Below, piece after piece: positions 7,288-11,740 of a DNA stretch of 11,740 nt (positions within the stretch are counted from its first letter, which is position 1; the number at the start of each line of letters is the position of its first letter). A program made the translations under genes and the position numbers. Under the pieces are notes generated by a model. That model searched no databases. It saw only the letters and a list, made by a program, of their open reading frames with translations, and was not told the origin of the DNA. The stretch covers positions 1 through 11,740 of the forward strand of contig JAPTWT010000050.1 in NCBI GenBank assembly GCA_028064935.1. The letters run 5' to 3'. The stretch is from Gammaproteobacteria bacterium. Lineage in GTDB: Bacteria; Pseudomonadota; Gammaproteobacteria; Acidiferrobacterales; Acidiferrobacteraceae.

Positions 7288-7503
7288 ATGCCATCGGTGC
7301 GCGTCAAGGAGCACGAGCCTTTCGAGGTTGCGCTGCGTCGTTTTCGCAGGTCATGTGAGAAGGCGGGTGTCTTCGCCGAGGTTCGTCGTCGCGAGTTCTA
7401 TGAGAAGCCGACGGCGGTTCGCAAGCGCAAGGCGGCGGCGGCGCGCAAGCGCGAACTGAAGAAGATCGCCCGCGTGGCTCAGCGCGCCAACAGGCCGTTC
7501 TAA
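7288..7503 (+). CDS. rpsU: 30S ribosomal protein S21
   Basis: A 71-residue, strongly basic protein of the small ribosomal subunit, exactly the length of E. coli S21. It begins [20 protein letters not shown]. The middle has [21 protein letters not shown], and the tail is a Lys/Arg-rich helix ending ANRPF. S21 sits near the 3' end of 16S rRNA and helps mRNA binding at initiation. The ATG at 7288 is preceded by GAGGT (7272-7276) with a somewhat long spacing of 11 bases. An in-frame GTG at 7219 lies inside the proposed promoter and is rejected. It is the first gene of the macromolecular synthesis cluster, with yqeY 6 bases downstream. Confidence 0.97.
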   Translation: MPSVRVKEHEPFEVALRRFRRSCEKAGVFAEVRRREFYEKPTAVRKRKAAAARKRELKKIARVAQRANRPF

Positions 7504-7509
7504 CGACCC

Positions 7510-7953
7510 ATGACGCTGAAGGAGCAGATCGCCGAGGACATGAAGACGGCGATGCGCGCCAAGGATGTCTCGAGGCTCGAGGCCATCCGTATGCTGAGGG
7601 CCGCCATCCAGCGCCGCGAGGTGGACGAACGGGCGTCGTTGGATGACAGTGGGGTGCTTGCCGTCCTGGAGAAACTCGTGCGTCAGGGCCAGGAGTCCAT
7701 CCAGCAGTTCAGTGCCGCGGGCCGCGCAGACCTCGTGGAAAAGGAGGAGTCGGCGCTTGCCGTGTGGTCCGCCTACCGGCCGGCCCCCTTGTCCGCGGGC
7801 GAGATCGAGGCCCTTATCCAGGAGGCCGTGGCGCATACCGAGGCCACTTCGATCCGGGACATGGGTCGCGTGGTGGCGCATATCAAGCCGCGCGTGCAGG
7901 GCCGCGCCGACATGGCCGCGGTCAGCGCGCGTATCAAGGAGCGATTGAGTTAG
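7510..7953 (+). CDS. yqeY: YqeY/GatB-like domain protein
   Basis: A 147-residue, mostly helical protein of the YqeY family, which resembles the C-terminal tail domain of the GatB subunit of Asp/Glu-tRNA amidotransferase. It begins MTLKEQIAEDMKTAMRAKDV and has the family's central LRMLRAAIQRREVDER-like helix (here IRMLRAAIQRREVDE). It also shows LEKLVRQGQESIQQF with an R-Q-x-E-S patch and a C-terminal helix region, DMGRVVAHIKPRVQGRADMAAVSARIK. The free-standing protein is widespread in bacteria between rpsU and dnaG. Its biochemical role is not firmly established; no catalytic residues are evident. The 6-base gap to rpsU and lack of its own strong ribosome binding site point to translational coupling. 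A short hairpin follows at its stop codon. Confidence 0.92.
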   Translation: MTLKEQIAEDMKTAMRAKDVSRLEAIRMLRAAIQRREVDERASLDDSGVLAVLEKLVRQGQESIQQFSAAGRADLVEKEESALAVWSAYRPAPLSAGEIEALIQEAVAHTEATSIRDMGRVVAHIKPRVQGRADMAAVSARIKERLS

Positions 7954-7970
7954 GGACAGGCGTCTGTCTT
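7953..7970 (+). terminator. Weak hairpin / attenuator between yqeY and dnaG
   Basis: GACAG (7955-7959), loop GCGT and CTGTC (7964-7968) make a perfect 5-bp stem, extended by two G-T pairs (7953-7954 with 7969-7970). It begins at the yqeY stop codon. Only two T follow before CCGG, so it would be at most a partial terminator or pausing and mRNA-stability element. E. coli has an attenuating terminator between rpsU and dnaG in the same operon; this element is in a comparable place. Confidence 0.35.
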
Positions 7971-7986
7971 CCGGGTGCGGGCGCCC

Positions 7987-7993
7987 AGGGAGG
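7987..7993 (+). promoter_or_regulatory. Ribosome binding site of dnaG
   Basis: AGGGAGG lies 5 bases before TTG at 7999. It supports TTG as the dnaG start over the in-frame GTG at 7975, which would place this purine tract inside the coding region. Confidence 0.65.
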
Positions 7994-7998
7994 CCCTT

Positions 7999-9735
7999 TT
8001 GGCCGCTAAGATACCGTCGTCCTTTATCGATACCGTGCTCGCGCGCACGGATATCGTTGAACTGGTCAGCGGGCGTGTGCCGTTGCGCAAGGCAGGCCGG
8101 GACTATAAGGCCTGCTGCCCGTTTCACGAAGAGCGGACCCCCTCATTTACGGTGAGTGCCGACAAGCAGTTCTATCACTGCTTCGGTTGCGGGGCGCATG
8201 GATCCGCGATCGGGTTTCTGATGGCCTATGAGCGATTGGGCTTCGTCGAGGCCGTGACTGAGCTTGCGCACCGCGCCGGCCTCGAGGTGCCGCAGGACGG
8301 TCGCCCGGCGGCGCCTGCGGGGCCGGATCTGCGGCCGGTGCTGGCGGCCGCCGCCCGTTACTACCAGGAGGCCTTGCGTCACCATCCGGCGGCGGAGCGC
8401 GCGCGCACCTATCTGAAGGGGCGGGGCATAACGGGCACGGTCGCCAAGGACTACCAGCTGGGCTACGCCCCACCGGGATGGAACGGGCTTCTGAGCACCC
8501 TGGCCAAGGACTTCGAGCCGGCGGTCCTGGAGCGCGCTGGGCTTGTCATTGCCCGTGACGGGACGACCGGGTTCTACGACCGGTTTCGCGACCGCGTGAT
8601 GTTTCCGATCAGCGATGCCCGGGGACGCGTCATAGGCTTCGGGGGGCGAATACTCGACCAGGGCGAGCCCAAGTACATGAACTCCCCGGAGACGGTATTG
8701 TTTCATAAGGGGCGCGAGCTCTATGGGTTGCCGCAGGCGCTGGCGGCTATCGACAAGGTCGGGCAGGTGGTGGTCGTCGAGGGCTATATGGATGTCCTGG
8801 CGCTGTCCCAGTTCGGGGTGGCGCATGTGGTCGCGACCCTGGGTACGGCCACCACCCGCGAGCATCTCGAGCGGCTGTTTCGTTATGCGCCGGAGGTCGT
8901 GTTCTGCTTCGATGGAGATCGGGCCGGGCGCGAGGCCGCATGGCGTGCCCTGGAGCAGGCGCTGACGGTCTTGCGCGATGGTCGTCAGGCGAGCTTCCTG
9001 TTCCTCCCCGAGGGTGAGGACCCCGATACCCTCGTGCGTGCCGAGGGGCGCGACGGATTCCAAGCGCGGCTGCGGTCCGCGACGGAATTGCCGGAGTTTT
9101 TTTTCGAGACATTGTGTGCCCGTGCGGACCTTTCGCGGATGGATGGACGGGCGCGGTTGGTTGAACTTGCCAAACCCTTGTTGTCGAAGTTAGCAAGAGG
9201 CGCATTGTACGAGCTCATGATTGGCAGACTGGCCGAGCTTTCCGCGTTGAAGGTTCCGCAGGCCGCGGTGTTGGCGCCCTCACGCGCCGAGGATGCGGCG
9301 CCACGGCCCCAACCCCTAGCCCCGGTGCGTGGCGGCTCTCTGGTGCGTCAGGCCGTGGCCTTGCTTTTGCAATATCCCGCCCTCATTCAAGAGGTGGAGG
9401 AGCTTCCGCCCCCCGGTCGGCCCGGCATGGACGTCTTGGCGGCGCTCGTGGCGTTGCTGCGCGAGACCCCGGGGCTTACGACCGGTGCGATCGTCGAGCG
9501 GTTTGCCGATAGTCCGCACCGGGCGACCTTGGCGCGGCTTGCGGCCTGGGAGTATCCGTCATTGCTGCCCGATCACGAGGGGGTCATGCGCGACATCATG
9601 AGAACACTGAACGAACAGGCCCGCGCGGCGAAGGCCAAGGATCGTCATAGATATCTGATTAATAAAGGCAATCTGACTCCGGAAGAACAGGCCGAGGTGA
9701 TTGCCTATCTACGCGATCGCAATATCGGGGCCTAG
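7999..9735 (+). CDS. dnaG: DNA primase
   Basis: A 578-residue primase that makes RNA primers for Okazaki fragments with the DnaB helicase at the replication fork. Translation from TTG at 7999 gives M-AAKIPSSFID, matching the family start (MAxxIPxxFID), and a strong AGGGAGG sits 5 bases before it. With this start the zinc ligands are Cys40, His43, Cys61 and Cys64, the same numbers as in E. coli, which confirms it. The N-terminal zinc domain (CCPFHEERTPSFTVS, YHCFGCG) is followed by the RNA polymerase domain with the TOPRIM motifs: Glu261 in VVVEGYMDVLAL and Asp305/Asp307 in FDGDRAGREAA. A Pro/Ala linker near 430 leads to the helical C-terminal DnaB-binding domain. The rare TTG start and a hairpin upstream are consistent with the low primase levels expected in this operon. 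Confidence 0.96.
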   Translation: MAAKIPSSFIDTVLARTDIVELVSGRVPLRKAGRDYKACCPFHEERTPSFTVSADKQFYHCFGCGAHGSAIGFLMAYERLGFVEAVTELAHRAGLEVPQDGRPAAPAGPDLRPVLAAAARYYQEALRHHPAAERARTYLKGRGITGTVAKDYQLGYAPPGWNGLLSTLAKDFEPAVLERAGLVIARDGTTGFYDRFRDRVMFPISDARGRVIGFGGRILDQGEPKYMNSPETVLFHKGRELYGLPQALAAIDKVGQVVVVEGYMDVLALSQFGVAHVVATLGTATTREHLERLFRYAPEVVFCFDGDRAGREAAWRALEQALTVLRDGRQASFLFLPEGEDPDTLVRAEGRDGFQARLRSATELPEFFFETLCARADLSRMDGRARLVELAKPLLSKLARGALYELMIGRLAELSALKVPQAAVLAPSRAEDAAPRPQPLAPVRGGSLVRQAVALLLQYPALIQEVEELPPPGRPGMDVLAALVALLRETPGLTTGAIVERFADSPHRATLARLAAWEYPSLLPDHEGVMRDIMRTLNEQARAAKAKDRHRYLINKGNLTPEEQAEVIAYLRDRNIGA

Positions 9736-9747
9736 TGGTCACCACTA
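9733..9747. promoter_or_regulatory. Palindrome over the rpoD -35 region (possible operator)
   Basis: TAGTGGT, a central C, then ACCACTA: a perfect 7+7 inverted repeat. It starts with the dnaG stop codon (TAG 9733-9735), and its right arm overlaps the proposed rpoD -35 hexamer at 9744-9749. A one-base centre is awkward for RNA folding beyond a 5-bp stem, so a binding site for a dimeric protein is a reasonable reading. No known regulator consensus was recognised. Confidence 0.4.
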
Positions 9748-9772
9748 CAAGATGTGCGCAGTCTGCTATAAT
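9744..9772 (+). promoter_or_regulatory. rpoD promoter with extended -10
   Basis: A perfect TATAAT (9767-9772) is preceded by TGC, making an extended -10. The -35 position 17 bases upstream is ACTACA (9744-9749), matching only the ACA half of TTGACA, as is common when the -10 is extended. Transcription would start near 9779 and leave a leader of about 49 bases to the ATG at 9828. This lets rpoD be transcribed apart from the rpsU promoter. Confidence 0.65.
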
Positions 9773-9827
9773 TACCAGTTAATTTTTGAGTCTGAATCCA
9801 ACTGAAACGGCACGAAGGGCGACCTTA

Positions 9828-11672
<1,845 letters not shown>

Positions 11673-11683
11673 TCACCCTTTGC

Positions 11684-11740
11684 GGGCCTGTAGCTCAGTC
11701 GGTTAGAGCAGGGGACTCATAATCCTCTGGTCGAAGGTTC
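11684..11740 (+). tRNA. tRNA with CAU anticodon, probably tRNA-Ile2 (3' end outside window)
   Basis: The first 57 bases of a tRNA: acceptor strand GGGCCTG (11684-11690), TA, then the D arm GCTC-AGTCGGTTA-GAGC. The anticodon arm is GGGGA-CTCATAA-TCCTC with CAT at 11718-11720, followed by variable loop and T-stem start through GGTTC. CAU can be elongator Met or Ile2, in which lysidine is made by TilS to read AUA. Acceptor bases C4 and C5 agree with E. coli tRNA-Ile2 (GGCCCCT) and with known TilS determinants, whereas E. coli tRNA-Met has T4 and A5. The TGGTCG variable region also resembles Ile2. E. coli ileX likewise lies near rpoD. The missing 3' part prevents a final decision. Confidence 0.85.

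Noticed and set aside
8143..9063. A 306-codon minus-strand frame opposite dnaG
   Set aside because: DnaG motifs are intact on the plus strand across this stretch; the antisense product is Arg/His/Pro-rich and has no family features.

Overview
The window is a GC-rich, densely packed chromosomal stretch from what looks like a gammaproteobacterium. The evidence is the gene order around tsaD / rpsU-yqeY-dnaG-rpoD (the macromolecular synthesis operon), a divergent folB/plsY pair next to it, an E. coli-like RpoD with its acidic non-conserved region, and a DnaG whose zinc ligands have the same residue numbers as in E. coli. A NorD/CbbO-type von Willebrand protein at the left edge would fit a chemolithoautotroph or denitrifier (for example an Acidiferrobacter-like organism), but its operon lies outside the window, so this placement is only a guess.

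Left part (1-4709): the 3' portion of a large VWA-domain NorD/CbbO-like protein converges on a MidA-type SAM-dependent methyltransferase. A divergent short-chain dehydrogenase follows. It carries the Asp-Tyr-Lys catalytic set and the TGxxxRxG motif of pteridine reductases. This gene converges on a small outer-membrane beta-barrel protein with a clear signal peptide.

Middle (5004-6993): folB (dihydroneopterin aldolase) and plsY (glycerol-3-phosphate acyltransferase) diverge from overlapping 5' ends. plsY converges with, and overlaps by 23 bases, tsaD (tRNA t6A synthesis). FolB and the pteridine reductase both serve pterin/folate metabolism, but the outer-membrane gene separates them.

Right part (7288-11740): after a 294-base divergent gap with a strong GC palindrome and a probable promoter come rpsU, yqeY, dnaG and rpoD on the + strand, then the start of a CAU-anticodon tRNA, probably tRNA-Ile2, only 11 bases after rpoD. 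This cluster joins the initiation of translation (S21), DNA replication (primase) and transcription (sigma-70). A hairpin before dnaG, a TTG start for dnaG and a separate promoter with an overlapping palindrome before rpoD suggest that the three products are set to different levels.

I found no mobile element, CRISPR array, phage, toxin-antitoxin or defence module. The genes are recognisable housekeeping genes, and I do not see a strong candidate for an undescribed system. The points worth a second look are mainly regulatory structures and start-site arrangements.
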